Under the pieces are notes generated by a model, which was not told the origin of the DNA, searched no databases, and was given only the letters and a program-made list of their open reading frames with translations. Shown piece after piece: positions 43,785 to 52,374 of a DNA stretch of 64,000 nt (position 1 is the first letter of the stretch; each line of letters starts with the position of its first letter). The DNA is from Reddybacter sp041277045 (GTDB lineage Bacteria > Pseudomonadota > Gammaproteobacteria > Pseudomonadales > Porticoccaceae): NCBI GenBank assembly GCA_041277045.1, contig JBGFSY010000001.1, positions 248,001 to 312,000 of the forward strand, given 5' to 3'. Made by a program: the position numbers and the translations under genes.

Positions 43785-45032
43785 ATGTCTCTATTTGATT
43801 TCGCCGATGGCCGCGAGGGTTACTACGGCGATTACGGCGGTACGTTTTTACCGGAAATTCTCGCCACTACGGTTGAAGAATTGCGCCTTTGCTTTCGCAG
43901 CTGCAAGGAAGACCCAACCTTCTGGGCCGAATTTGTCGAGTTAATGCGCACCTATTCGGGTCGCCCGACACCGGTTTCGTATCTCGAGAACCTGTCGAAC
44001 AAGCTCGGGGGTGCGCGCATTTACGTCAAGCGCGAAGATCTCAACCACACCGGCTCACACAAGATTAACAACGTCATGGGCCAGGGCCTGATCTGCAAAC
44101 GCCTGGGCAAAAAACGGGTAATTGCCGAGACCGGCGCCGGCCAACATGGCTTTGCTACCGCGACCATGGCGGCCCGCTTTGGTTTTGACTGCAAAATCTA
44201 CATGGGTGCGGTCGACGTTGCTCGCCAGCGGCCCAATGTGTTTTGGATGGAAAACCTTGGTGCCGAAGTCATCGCCGTACAGGATGGCCAACGCACGCTG
44301 AAAGATGCCATCAACGAGTGCCTGCGTGACTGGGTCACCAATATGGGTGATACCCACTACGTGCTCGGCACCGCCTGTGGCCCCCACCCCTTCCCCGAAA
44401 TGGTCAGCTTCTTTCAGGCCATTATCGGCAAAGAGGCGCGCCAGCAAATCGTTCAGGAGGCCGGAAAATTGCCCGACCGGGTCTACGCCTGTGTTGGCGG
44501 CGGTTCCAATGCCATCGGTATTTTTCAGGGTTTTATGGATGACAACGTCGAACTCATCGGCGTTGAAGCCGGTGGCCACGGCCCCGGCTCCGGTCTACAT
44601 GCCTCTCGCCTCGCGTATAAAGATGCATCCGTAGGCGTTGCCCAGGGTTTTAAAACCTACTTTCTCCAAAACGATGACGGCAATATGCTGGAGACTCACT
44701 CCATCGCCGCCGGGCTCGACTACATTGGCATCAACCCCATTCTCAGTGATTTGTGGGAAAAAGACCGCGTGCGCTTTGAAGCGGCCACCGATGAAATGGT
44801 GCGCGATACACTGAAGCTGGTGATGCGCACCGAAGGGCTGATTCCCGCCCTGGAAAGCACCCACGCTTTCGCCCTGGCTGTCGCCGAAGCGCCAAAGATG
44901 GGCAAGGACGAGGTGATTCTGATTAATCAATCGGGACGTGGCGACAAAGATATTTTCACCGTTGCCGACACCATCGAAGACGATCACTGGAAAGAATTTA
45001 TTAAAGACAAGGCGGTAGAATATGGTGCTTGA
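43785..45032 (+). CDS. trpB: Tryptophan synthase beta chain
   Basis: A 415-residue PLP enzyme joining indole and serine. PLP lysine is Lys93 in NHTGSHKINN, the EDLNHTGSHKIN region is intact, the indole-tunnel glycine loop GAGQHG follows, and the phosphate loop GGGSNAIG is near 240. It has an N-terminal DFADGREGYYGDYGG start and inserts (for example RLCFRSCKEDPTFW) that resemble the variants of some delta/chlamydial TrpBs more than E. coli. It overlaps trpA by 11 bp. No trpF, trpC, trpD, trpE or trpR is adjacent. Confidence 0.93.
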   Translation: MSLFDFADGREGYYGDYGGTFLPEILATTVEELRLCFRSCKEDPTFWAEFVELMRTYSGRPTPVSYLENLSNKLGGARIYVKREDLNHTGSHKINNVMGQGLICKRLGKKRVIAETGAGQHGFATATMAARFGFDCKIYMGAVDVARQRPNVFWMENLGAEVIAVQDGQRTLKDAINECLRDWVTNMGDTHYVLGTACGPHPFPEMVSFFQAIIGKEARQQIVQEAGKLPDRVYACVGGGSNAIGIFQGFMDDNVELIGVEAGGHGPGSGLHASRLAYKDASVGVAQGFKTYFLQNDDGNMLETHSIAAGLDYIGINPILSDLWEKDRVRFEAATDEMVRDTLKLVMRTEGLIPALESTHAFALAVAEAPKMGKDEVILINQSGRGDKDIFTVADTIEDDHWKEFIKDKAVEYGA

Positions 45033-45789
45033 ACAATACCTACGCGAGCGCTTGCAGCAGAAAGACCTACTGCTGATGACCCACGTTGTCTGTGGCTACC
45101 CCTCCTTTGAGGACAACTGGCGCGAACTCGAAATCATGGCCGAATTCGGCGTCGATATGGTGGAGCTACAGTTCCCATTTTCGGAGCCCTCCGCCGACGG
45201 CCCATTGTTTGTAAAAGCCAACCAGCAAGCCGTCGCCGATGGTGTGCGCCCGGCTGACTGCTTTGAATTTATGCGTAAAGTGACCGAGCACTTCCCCTTT
45301 AAAGTGCTGATGATGGGTTACTACAACACCGCCTTTAAAATGGGCCACGACTCGTTTATTAAGCAACTGAGCGCCGCCGGTGGCTGTGGCTATATTCTGC
45401 CCGACCTGCCCGTTGAAGAGGCCGGTGAACTACACGCGCTATCAAAACCTAGCGAGCTGGCCCCCATCGTCCTAATGACGCCTACCAATACCGATGCCCG
45501 CCTGAAGATTCTCGGTGCAGCGGCCGAAGGCTTTATTTACGCCGTGGCCCGCAAGGGCGTTACCGGCGGGCAAACCGAGATGGGCGATGACCTAAAAGCC
45601 TTTATCGCCCACTGCCGCCAGCATACCAACCTACCCATTGCCGTCGGTTTTGGTGTCAGCCAGAAAGCTGATCTCGACTTCCTGCGCGACAAAGCCGATA
45701 TTGCCATAATCGGCACTGCGGCATTAAAAGCCTGGGAAGATGGCGGCGAAGACAGCTTGCGGGCCTTCTTTTCGGGCTTGCTGGGCTAA
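45022..45789 (+). CDS. trpA: Tryptophan synthase alpha chain
   Basis: A 255-residue TIM barrel that splits indole-3-glycerol phosphate into indole and G3P. The catalytic acids match E. coli Glu49 and Asp60: Glu48 in MVELQFPFSEP and Asp59 in SADGP. The substrate phosphate site GFGVSQKADL is present. The usual ELGIPFSDPLADGP reads ELQFPFSEPSADGP here, so it is a divergent TrpA, matching its divergent TrpB. Its start lies inside the end of trpB, so the two are coupled. Confidence 0.9.
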   Translation: MVLEQYLRERLQQKDLLLMTHVVCGYPSFEDNWRELEIMAEFGVDMVELQFPFSEPSADGPLFVKANQQAVADGVRPADCFEFMRKVTEHFPFKVLMMGYYNTAFKMGHDSFIKQLSAAGGCGYILPDLPVEEAGELHALSKPSELAPIVLMTPTNTDARLKILGAAAEGFIYAVARKGVTGGQTEMGDDLKAFIAHCRQHTNLPIAVGFGVSQKADLDFLRDKADIAIIGTAALKAWEDGGEDSLRAFFSGLLG

Positions 45790-45830
45790 TATTTACAGGC
45801 CGACTCGCGATTCAACGGCGCGATCTTTAG

Positions 45831-45855
45831 GACCAACGGTAGGTCGTATTTTTTT
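45831..45855 (+). terminator. Weak terminator candidate after trpA
   Basis: A GACC/GGTC stem of only 4 bp around a seven-base loop, then GTA and seven T. The long T run is suggestive, but the stem is poor. Confidence 0.3.
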
Positions 45856-46027
45856 GCTGAGACACAAACCACAGAAGCTCTATTTGGCAGCCTGGAAAAT
45901 TGCCCTGTGCCCACAACTCGACTACAGTTATACCGCTAAAAAGTACTACCTAAAAACGGTACGACGACTTGCGGTATCTCCTCCGCATCGACAGACACAG
46001 GTCACTTACTGACCGGGAGCACAGGTC

Positions 46028-46585
46028 TTGGACGTTCAGAATATTGGCGGCGCCGTAAATAGAGGCGTCCAACAGGAAGCGAGCAGTGTGGCTGGCGCGA
46101 TTAGCGCAGACCAAAACGTCGCATCTAACAATGCATCCTCTCGCGACAGCCAGGTAACACTGAGTACTACCAGCCCAGGTGATGCACAGAGAATCCTCAA
46201 CCAGCAACTACAGTCTGCACTGAGTAAAGTTCAAGAAACAACCAACCCTTCCCGGCTCAATACTCTCGATACTAATAGCGGCTCACCCAGTCAAGTTGCC
46301 GGTCAAACCCTCAGCACCATTCAACGCGGTCTGGCGGATATTAGCGACACCACGGGCGGTGAAGAGCAAGTCGACTTTTTGAACGAGGCCGCGCAAGGGG
46401 TGAGTGACGGTTTTGCTGAAGCCCGAGACCTACTATCCAATATCAGCGCTCGTGTGGACGAAGTTCGTGCCAATATTGATGCGACTGAAGAGCTTGTGCA
46501 ACGCGGTGTCGAAAGTATTCGCGATGACCTGGCCGCCGATCCAAAGCCCGCTAACGGCACACCGGCTGACAAACTCGTCAGCTAG
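46028..46585 (+). CDS. Unrecognised helical, polar protein
   Basis: 185 residues from a TTG at 46028, with GGGAGCA nine bases upstream. No signal peptide or membrane helix. The N-terminal 60 residues are Ser/Asn/Gln-rich; residues about 95-165 (TLSTIQRGLADI, FLNEAAQGVSDGFAEARDLLSN, then a heptad-like stretch) are helical and probably a coiled coil. The GFAEARDLL motif resembles a small domain seen beside flagellar and cell-surface proteins, but I cannot name it with confidence. Convergent with ald, with one base between the stops. Confidence 0.6.
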   Translation: MDVQNIGGAVNRGVQQEASSVAGAISADQNVASNNASSRDSQVTLSTTSPGDAQRILNQQLQSALSKVQETTNPSRLNTLDTNSGSPSQVAGQTLSTIQRGLADISDTTGGEEQVDFLNEAAQGVSDGFAEARDLLSNISARVDEVRANIDATEELVQRGVESIRDDLAADPKPANGTPADKLVS

Positions 46586-46586
46586 T

Positions 46587-47672
46587 TTAAACACCTGTCG
46601 GGGCAAGTGCTTCAGCCACGGCCTCACAGGTAATTTTCCCTTCATGGGTATTCAAACCCCGTGCAAAACCCGGATCATTGTCTAAAGCAGCAAGTCCGCT
46701 ATCCGCTAGTTTCAACACATAGGGCAATGTCGCTCGCGTCAGTGCCAGCGTTGACAGTCGCGGGTAAGCACCCGGCATGTTCGTCACCCCGTAGTGAATA
46801 ATTCCGTGTTTTTCATAGACCGGATCATCGTGAGTAGTGGCATGCATGGTCTCGATACAGCCCCCCTGATCAATACTGACATCAACGATGACCGAACCCG
46901 GCTGCATTTTTTTAACCATGGCCTCAGTAACAAGGTGAGGAGCACGGGCGCCGCGCTGCAGTACGGCACCAATTAACAGGTCGGTATCACCTAGCTCAGC
47001 GGCAATATTGACCGGTGTCGACTCCACAAAGTTGAGCCCACTCGAAACAAAGGCTTGCAGCTCAGCTTGTCGCTCGGGATGGCGCCCACACAAATAAACC
47101 TGGGCACCGAGACTATCTGCAACCCGAGCAGCATGTAAGCCCACCACACCGTCACCAACAACCACTACTTTGCCAAAGCGTTCATCAAATAGTTTTGCAA
47201 GCAGCATCCCCTTGCCATCATTAAAGCGGGCAAGATAATAGTTGCCGATAGTCACCGCCATGCTACCTGCTACGGCACTCATGGGCGCTAGCAGGGGCAG
47301 GCCGCCGCCAGCATCTTCAACCGATTCATAGGCGATGGCGGTGGTACTGTTAGCGAGCAAGACCTCTGTTAGTACAGGTGAGACGCCGGCTAAATGGAAG
47401 TAAGTAAACACTATTTGCTGCTTAAGATAGTGATACTCCGGGGCCATGGGTTCTTTAACCTTCAAGGTCAGATCGCTTGCCCAGGCCTCGGCAGTTGAGA
47501 CAACTTGTCCCCCTGCCTGGTGATAGTCTTCATCACTAAAACCGGAACCCAGGCCCGCACCCTGCTCGATCAGCACCTGATGATTACGCGCCACCAAAGC
47601 CTGTGTGCCTTGAGGTGTTAAAGCCACACGATTTTCGCGAATTTTGATCTCTTTAACCACGCCAACTCGCAT
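46587..47672 (-). CDS. ald: Alanine dehydrogenase
   Basis: A 361-residue NAD-dependent alanine dehydrogenase (alanine to pyruvate plus ammonia, reversible). It opens MRVGVVKEIKIRENRVALTP, has catalytic Lys in LKVKEPMAPEY (about residue 74) and His in TYFHLAGV (about 96), and the Rossmann GDGVVGLHAARVA motif near 175. Length is standard. It is a single gene between convergent and divergent neighbours. Confidence 0.96.
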   Translation of the reverse strand: MRVGVVKEIKIRENRVALTPQGTQALVARNHQVLIEQGAGLGSGFSDEDYHQAGGQVVSTAEAWASDLTLKVKEPMAPEYHYLKQQIVFTYFHLAGVSPVLTEVLLANSTTAIAYESVEDAGGGLPLLAPMSAVAGSMAVTIGNYYLARFNDGKGMLLAKLFDERFGKVVVVGDGVVGLHAARVADSLGAQVYLCGRHPERQAELQAFVSSGLNFVESTPVNIAAELGDTDLLIGAVLQRGARAPHLVTEAMVKKMQPGSVIVDVSIDQGGCIETMHATTHDDPVYEKHGIIHYGVTNMPGAYPRLSTLALTRATLPYVLKLADSGLAALDNDPGFARGLNTHEGKITCEAVAEALAPTGV

Positions 47673-47848
47673 AACATTCTCCCTTCAACTCAATGCTAGA
47701 TTGGATTAAGTCTACGCCAAAATTAAACAAGATCGATTCAACTTATCTTAAACCAAAGTACTCACGACTCTTCGGCTACACTTGCGTGCTCATGTTTATC
47801 AATAATCCAGTTACACTTGAGGGACTGGAGTTCTTAGAGGTATTTGCT

Positions 47849-48229
47849 TTGCACAAGATTTACAGCACCTGCCAGTTGGGCACTCTATTTTTACTCAGCG
47901 CCTGTGTAGGCAATTCCCAGCAGTCTTCGAGCGGAGTCATTATCGACACAAAAGGCGTTGATATGTCAGCGTATTACCAGGATATCCACGAGTGCCGAAA
48001 CTACGCATCACAGGTTAATACTGGCGCTCAGATCGCGGGGAAAGCAGTCAGCGGGGCTGTTATCGGCGGCGCTATTGGGGCAATTGCAGGCGATAGCGGG
48101 GCTGCCAAGCGAGCAGCCGGGGTTGGTGGCTTGCTCGGTGCGGTCAAAGGTTCGGGGCAGGCCAGCAGAGAAAAACAGCGGGTAGTGAAAAACTGCCTGA
48201 GAGGTCGAGGCTACCGGGTGTTAAATTAA
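47849..48229 (+). CDS. Glycine-zipper lipoprotein
   Basis: 126 residues from a TTG at 47849, with AGAGG eight bases upstream. The frame stays open further upstream, but only this start gives a lipoprotein signal (IYSTCQLGTLFLLSAC, lipobox LSAC). After the Cys comes a short polar part, then a glycine-zipper segment (AGKAVSGAVIGGAIGAIAGD, 20 residues) as found in outer-membrane lipoproteins such as Pal/SlyB-like or 17-kDa-antigen relatives. Cys pairs lie at YHECRNY-like and VVKNCLRG positions. No functional assignment beyond envelope location. Confidence 0.7.
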   Translation: MHKIYSTCQLGTLFLLSACVGNSQQSSSGVIIDTKGVDMSAYYQDIHECRNYASQVNTGAQIAGKAVSGAVIGGAIGAIAGDSGAAKRAAGVGGLLGAVKGSGQASREKQRVVKNCLRGRGYRVLN

Positions 48230-48245
48230 GGCGCTAGGCAGTAGA

Positions 48246-48962
48246 TTAACCCGCACTGGCTTCAGCCGCAAAATTGCTTTTTATACTACCGAGCATAAGA
48301 TCGAGATCACCGTAAGCTTCTTTAAAAGTGGTCTGAATAAGCTGATGAGGGTGATCAAAAAAGTACCCGTGATCCTGCACATATTCCATATGCTGACGCC
48401 CCGCCTTATCGAAAGGATGCATCATCGAGTCATCACGGCCATTAAAACCCAGGGCCTCAATACCCACTTTCTCGCACAATTCCAGATTGAAGGCCGGGGT
48501 TGATTTCACCCACTTACCCTCTAAATACATCTCGACATAACCGTGGTACATAAACAGGTCATTACCCGCCATCGCCGCTTTTAGCTTTGGCGAACAGAGA
48601 TGATTCCTCACATCGGCATAGCCAATACGCGCGGCAATACCCGCCGCTCGAGCGCAGGCTGTAAGTAGTATCGCCTTAGGGATACAAAATGCTGATTTTC
48701 GCGTGGCTATATTACTGGCAGTAAAATTACTCTCGTCCATATTCATGGCGTAGGGGTCGTAGCGCAGGCCATCGCGCACCGCGTAGTACAGGACCACTGC
48801 ACGATCTATCGCCGTGGCGCCAGCGCCTTCCAGTGCCTTTTCGGTAAAATCTTGAACAGCCTGATGATCGGAGTCGATAAAGACTCCGGGCTTAAGATAT
48901 TCATTAATAGCGGCGGGAGTTTCTTCACTTTCACCCATTGATAGATCTTGATCTACTGTCAT
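48246..48962 (-). CDS. Transglutaminase-like protein
   Basis: 238 residues. The papain-like transglutaminase core is visible: the nucleophile Cys in KSAFCIPKAILLTACARAAG (about residue 95), a His in MYHGYVEMYLEGKW, and an Asp-position replaced by the STPAFN stretch, where most members have an Asp. Its ancestors include bacterial proteases of unknown role. No signal peptide. It is 35 bp from the MOSC gene on the same strand and convergent with the lipoprotein. Confidence 0.78.
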   Translation of the reverse strand: MTVDQDLSMGESEETPAAINEYLKPGVFIDSDHQAVQDFTEKALEGAGATAIDRAVVLYYAVRDGLRYDPYAMNMDESNFTASNIATRKSAFCIPKAILLTACARAAGIAARIGYADVRNHLCSPKLKAAMAGNDLFMYHGYVEMYLEGKWVKSTPAFNLELCEKVGIEALGFNGRDDSMMHPFDKAGRQHMEYVQDHGYFFDHPHQLIQTTFKEAYGDLDLMLGSIKSNFAAEASAG

Positions 48963-48997
48963 TATTTGTCTCGGTAATAGGGGCCAAGCTCTGTGGC

Positions 48998-49642
48998 TTA
49001 AGCCTGGAATTCTTTGCTACGTTTTTCCAGGCGCTCGCGTAAATAAGTGGCCAGGCCTGTGCATTCGATTAGCGCAGCCAAATCAGCGCGACTTGACTGA
49101 GCGCAATTTAGTATGGTGTTGAAATGTTCAATACTGACTTTAGGATTGGGACGCTCGGCTAATTCAGCAGCGTCGCCCAAAATCATCTCGCCGGCCTCAA
49201 GCACGCGATAGTACCAGCCGGTGATGCCCTCACGCGCTATAAACTCCGTTAAGTCAATCTGCTTAAAGACGGCGTTGATTTTCCAGCAGGGCCGCCGAGG
49301 TTCCGATACCTGTACCAGTACGGTGCCAAGGCGGTATATGTCACCGATGCACACCGTCGCCTCGGACATATCGGCAATGGTGATATTTTCACCAATTGAA
49401 CCCGGCACTGCCACGCCATCCAGCTCAGCATAGGCTGCGATAATTCGCCGATAGCTGGGCAGAGAGTATTGATGCAGGGCTTTATTGGGGCCGCCATGAT
49501 AGCGCTTGTCGACCTGCACATCGCCTTGAATGCCGAGTTCATCCACGTCGACACGGCTAACGGGCTGTTTATAAATACCCGTGTATTCGCCAGAGAGCTG
49601 AAGGATTTGCGCTTTAGCGCGATATAAACCCTGAATGTTCAT
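48998..49642 (-). CDS. MOSC-domain protein (YiiM-like)
   Basis: 214 residues from the ATG 49640-49642, which has a GGAGGG ribosome site; a longer frame to 49729 is not needed. A MOSC domain (about residues 30-155) contains DVQVDKRYHGGPNKALHQYS and the likely molybdenum-cofactor cysteine in PRRPCWKIN. E. coli YiiM reduces N-hydroxylated bases with molybdenum cofactor; this is the closest known parallel. It is followed on the same strand by the transglutaminase-like gene. Confidence 0.88.
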   Translation of the reverse strand: MNIQGLYRAKAQILQLSGEYTGIYKQPVSRVDVDELGIQGDVQVDKRYHGGPNKALHQYSLPSYRRIIAAYAELDGVAVPGSIGENITIADMSEATVCIGDIYRLGTVLVQVSEPRRPCWKINAVFKQIDLTEFIAREGITGWYYRVLEAGEMILGDAAELAERPNPKVSIEHFNTILNCAQSSRADLAALIECTGLATYLRERLEKRSKEFQA

Positions 49643-49714
49643 GTATCCCTCCAGCCTTATCGTCGTTATAAGTAAAGAAAGCCGCGCAAAAAAACCAAAC
49701 AAAGAATACAGGCA

Positions 49715-49746
49715 AAAAAAACGAGGCAACTAAGCCCCGTTTTTTT
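49715..49746 (-). terminator. Rho-independent terminator after pnp
   Basis: A 13-base stem with A and U runs (ACGGGGC paired with GCCTCGT, one G-U) around a six-base loop, then T on the minus strand, 22 bp past the pnp stop. The A/T runs on both sides could also make it work for transcripts on the plus strand. Confidence 0.85.
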
Positions 49747-49768
49747 ATCGCTAAACTAAAGCGAGGAA

Positions 49769-51919
49769 TTACTCAGCCGCTGGCTCAGCATCCTGTGCTG
49801 GGGCTTTAGGTGCTAAACCACCTTCAGCTTCCGACACTTCTTTCATCGACAGTTTAATGCGACCACGGGCGTCAACATCAAGGACTTTGACCTTGATGTT
49901 CTGGCCTTCTGATAAGTAATCAGTGACCTTCTCGACGCGCTCCTGGGCAATTTGCGAGATATGCACCAAGCCATCAGTTCCCGGCATAATGGTAACGAAA
50001 GCACCAAAATCGACAACACGAGCGACTAAACCGTCGTAAATACGGCCAACTTCGGCTTCCGCAGTAATCTCTTCAATACGGAAGATAGCGTCTTTCAAGC
50101 CTTCGCGGTCATCACTGTAGATGCGAATACTGCCATCATCTTCAATATCGATCGTGGCACCGGTTTCTTCGGTGAGCATGCGAATAGTTGCACCGCCCTT
50201 ACCGATAACGTCACGAATCTTGTCGGGATCAATTTTCAGCGTGTGGTAACGCGGCGCTGATTCAGCAACATCATCACGGCTCTGCTCAAGAGTCTTGTTC
50301 ATTTCACCGAGGATGTGCAAACGAGCTGACAAAGCCTGAGTCAGCGCCTCCTGCATAATTTCTTCGGTGATACCTTCGATCTTGATATCCATTTGCAGTG
50401 CGGTGATACCAGCGGCGCTACCGGCCACTTTAAAGTCCATATCGCCGAGGTGATCTTCATCACCGAGGATATCGGTCAGTACGGCAAAACCGTCATCTTC
50501 TTTGACTAAACCCATGGCAATACCAGCAACGGGCGCTTTGATGGGCACACCGGCATCCATCAGCGCGAGGCTAGCACCACAGACTGAAGCCATAGAGCTT
50601 GAACCGTTAGATTCAGTGATCTCTGAAACCACGCGAATGGTGTAGGGGAAGTCATCGCCATTGGGTAGTACGGCAGAAATACCACGACGAGCAAGACGAC
50701 CATGGCCGGTCTCACGACGGCTAGTACCACCCATACGACCAGCTTCACCCACCGAATAGGGAGGGAAGTTGTAGTGCAGCATGAAAGGGTCACGTCTCAT
50801 ACCTTCGAGGGCATCAATATTCTGTGCATCGCGCAGTGAGCCCAGAGTCGCCGCAACGATGGCCTGAGTTTCACCACGAGTGAACAGTGAAGAACCGTGT
50901 ACTTTGGGCAGAATACCAACATCGACAGCGATGGGGCGAACGGTGGTGCTGTTGCGACCATCGATACGGGCTTCACCACGGATAATGCGACCGCGAACAA
51001 TTTTCTTTTCGCATTTCTTGAAGGTCTCGCGAACATCTTCAGCGGCGACATCACCTCCGTCAGTAACGAGTTGAGCAATAGCACTGTCGCGGATTTCGGC
51101 GAGACGCGCGGTACGCTCTTGCTTGTCCGTAATTTGATAAGCCGCTTCAACATCGCCACCAACGGCAGTATTAAGCGCTGTCGTTAATTCAACATTCTCA
51201 GGCGCTGCCTGCCAATCCCATTTGGGCTTGCCAGCTTCACTAACCAGCTCTTCGATAGCTTGAATGACAGCCTGCATTTCCTGGTGAGCGTACAGTACGC
51301 CGCCCAGCATCAAGTCTTCAGACAATTCTTTGGCTTCGGATTCAACCATCAGCACGGCGTCTTTGGTACCGGCAACGACCATGTCGAGATCGGAGTTAGC
51401 CAGCTCAGAGTAATTGGGGTTGAGGATATAACCCTCTTCGTCACTGTAACCAACGCGAGCAGCGCCGATTGGGCCATTAAATGGCACACCAGAAATAGCC
51501 AGTGCCGCAGAGGCACCAATCAAAGAGGCAATATCGGGATCAACGTCTTTGTTGGCCGACATAACGGTCAGCACGACCTGCACTTCGTTTTTAAAACCTG
51601 CGGGGAATAAAGGACGAATCGGTCTGTCGATTAAACGACAAGTTAGCGTCTCTTTCTCATTGGGACGACCTTCGCGCTTGAAAAATCCACCGGGGATTTT
51701 GCCAGCCGCATAGGCTTTTTCTTGATAGTTAACAGTCAGCGGAAAAAAGTCCTGACCGGGTTTGGCTTCTTTGCGGGCGACAACGGTACACAGCACCATG
51801 GTGTCGTCCATGCTACACATGACAGCACCGGTGGCTTGACGGGCGATACGGCCGGTTTCCAGCGTTATCGTGTGCTTACCATATTGAAATGATTTACTTA
51901 CGGGATTCACTATTTTCAC
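49769..51919 (-). CDS. pnp: Polyribonucleotide nucleotidyltransferase (PNPase)
   Basis: A 716-residue 3'-5' phosphorolytic exoribonuclease with two RNase-PH domains, the second holding the active site (DILGDEDHLGDMDFKVAGS, RETGHGRLARRG), a helical linker, a KH domain (KIDPDKIRDVIGKGGATIR) and a C-terminal S1 domain. Works on its own and in the degradosome. The tail is Ala/Pro/Glu-rich. It follows rpsO across a strong hairpin, the classic rpsO-pnp arrangement. Confidence 0.98.
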   Translation of the reverse strand: MKIVNPVSKSFQYGKHTITLETGRIARQATGAVMCSMDDTMVLCTVVARKEAKPGQDFFPLTVNYQEKAYAAGKIPGGFFKREGRPNEKETLTCRLIDRPIRPLFPAGFKNEVQVVLTVMSANKDVDPDIASLIGASAALAISGVPFNGPIGAARVGYSDEEGYILNPNYSELANSDLDMVVAGTKDAVLMVESEAKELSEDLMLGGVLYAHQEMQAVIQAIEELVSEAGKPKWDWQAAPENVELTTALNTAVGGDVEAAYQITDKQERTARLAEIRDSAIAQLVTDGGDVAAEDVRETFKKCEKKIVRGRIIRGEARIDGRNSTTVRPIAVDVGILPKVHGSSLFTRGETQAIVAATLGSLRDAQNIDALEGMRRDPFMLHYNFPPYSVGEAGRMGGTSRRETGHGRLARRGISAVLPNGDDFPYTIRVVSEITESNGSSSMASVCGASLALMDAGVPIKAPVAGIAMGLVKEDDGFAVLTDILGDEDHLGDMDFKVAGSAAGITALQMDIKIEGITEEIMQEALTQALSARLHILGEMNKTLEQSRDDVAESAPRYHTLKIDPDKIRDVIGKGGATIRMLTEETGATIDIEDDGSIRIYSDDREGLKDAIFRIEEITAEAEVGRIYDGLVARVVDFGAFVTIMPGTDGLVHISQIAQERVEKVTDYLSEGQNIKVKVLDVDARGRIKLSMKEVSEAEGGLAPKAPAQDAEPAAE

Positions 51920-51931
51920 CTATATATAAAT

Positions 51932-51958
51932 ACTAACGGCCCCGTTGGGGCCGTTAGT
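51932..51958 (-). promoter_or_regulatory. Strong hairpin between rpsO and pnp
   Basis: A perfect 12-bp stem (ACTAACGGCCCC with GGGGCCGTTAGT) and three-base loop, eight bases past the rpsO stop. No long U tract follows on the minus strand (only UAUUUAUAUAUA), so it may act as a leaky attenuator or as the RNase III-type processing site that controls pnp in E. coli. Confidence 0.75.
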
Positions 51959-51966
51959 AGAATGAG

Positions 51967-52236
51967 TTATCGACGCAATCCGAGCTTCGCAATGAGCAGG
52001 CTGTAGCGCTCGCCATTTTTGCTTTTTAGGTAATCCAGTAACTTACGACGCTGGTTAACCATGCGGATCAAACCACGACGTGAGTGGTGGTCCTTTTTGT
52101 TGCCAGTAAAGTGGCCCTGTAGCTTGTTAATGTTCGCGGTCAACAATGCAACCTGTACTTCGGGAGAACCTGTATCTCCTTCTGCCTGCGCATTATCTTT
52201 AACGATTGCTGCTTTTTCTTCTGCACTCAATGCCAT
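51967..52236 (-). CDS. rpsO: 30S ribosomal protein S15
   Basis: An 89-residue protein starting MALSAEEKAAIV from the ATG 52234-52236, with GGAGAAAG upstream. It has TGSPEVQVALLT, the 16S-binding HHSRRGLIRMVNQRRKLLDYL (quoted in part) and the C-terminal IAKLGLRR. First gene of the rpsO-pnp unit; the 138-bp gap to truB holds two inverted repeats that may be its leader. Confidence 0.98.
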   Translation of the reverse strand: MALSAEEKAAIVKDNAQAEGDTGSPEVQVALLTANINKLQGHFTGNKKDHHSRRGLIRMVNQRRKLLDYLKSKNGERYSLLIAKLGLRR

Positions 52237-52301
52237 TTTACTTTCTCCAATATGCACATTATTCAGGCCTATCCACGCATATTTATAGATAGCCTAATTA
52301 C

Positions 52302-52367
52302 GCTGGATCATTCCAGCTACCAATTGCAAACCCGTTAATAGCAACCGACTCAGTCGTTAAACGACTG
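52302..52367 (-). promoter_or_regulatory. Two inverted repeats in the truB-rpsO gap
   Basis: GCTGGATCATTCCAGC (52302-52317; 6-bp stem, TCAT loop) and CAGTCGTTAAACGACTG (52351-52367; stem of about 7 bp). The second lies right after the truB stop and lacks a U tract, so it looks more like an RNA stabiliser or processing site than a terminator. Either could belong to the S15 autogenous leader; this is inference. Confidence 0.35.
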
Positions 52368-52374
52368 ATAGGGT

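Noticed and set aside
45790..46027. A regulatory RNA in the gap after trpA
   Set aside because: Only a weak 4-bp stem before a T run and short direct repeats of ACAGGTC are visible; not enough to call an RNA gene.
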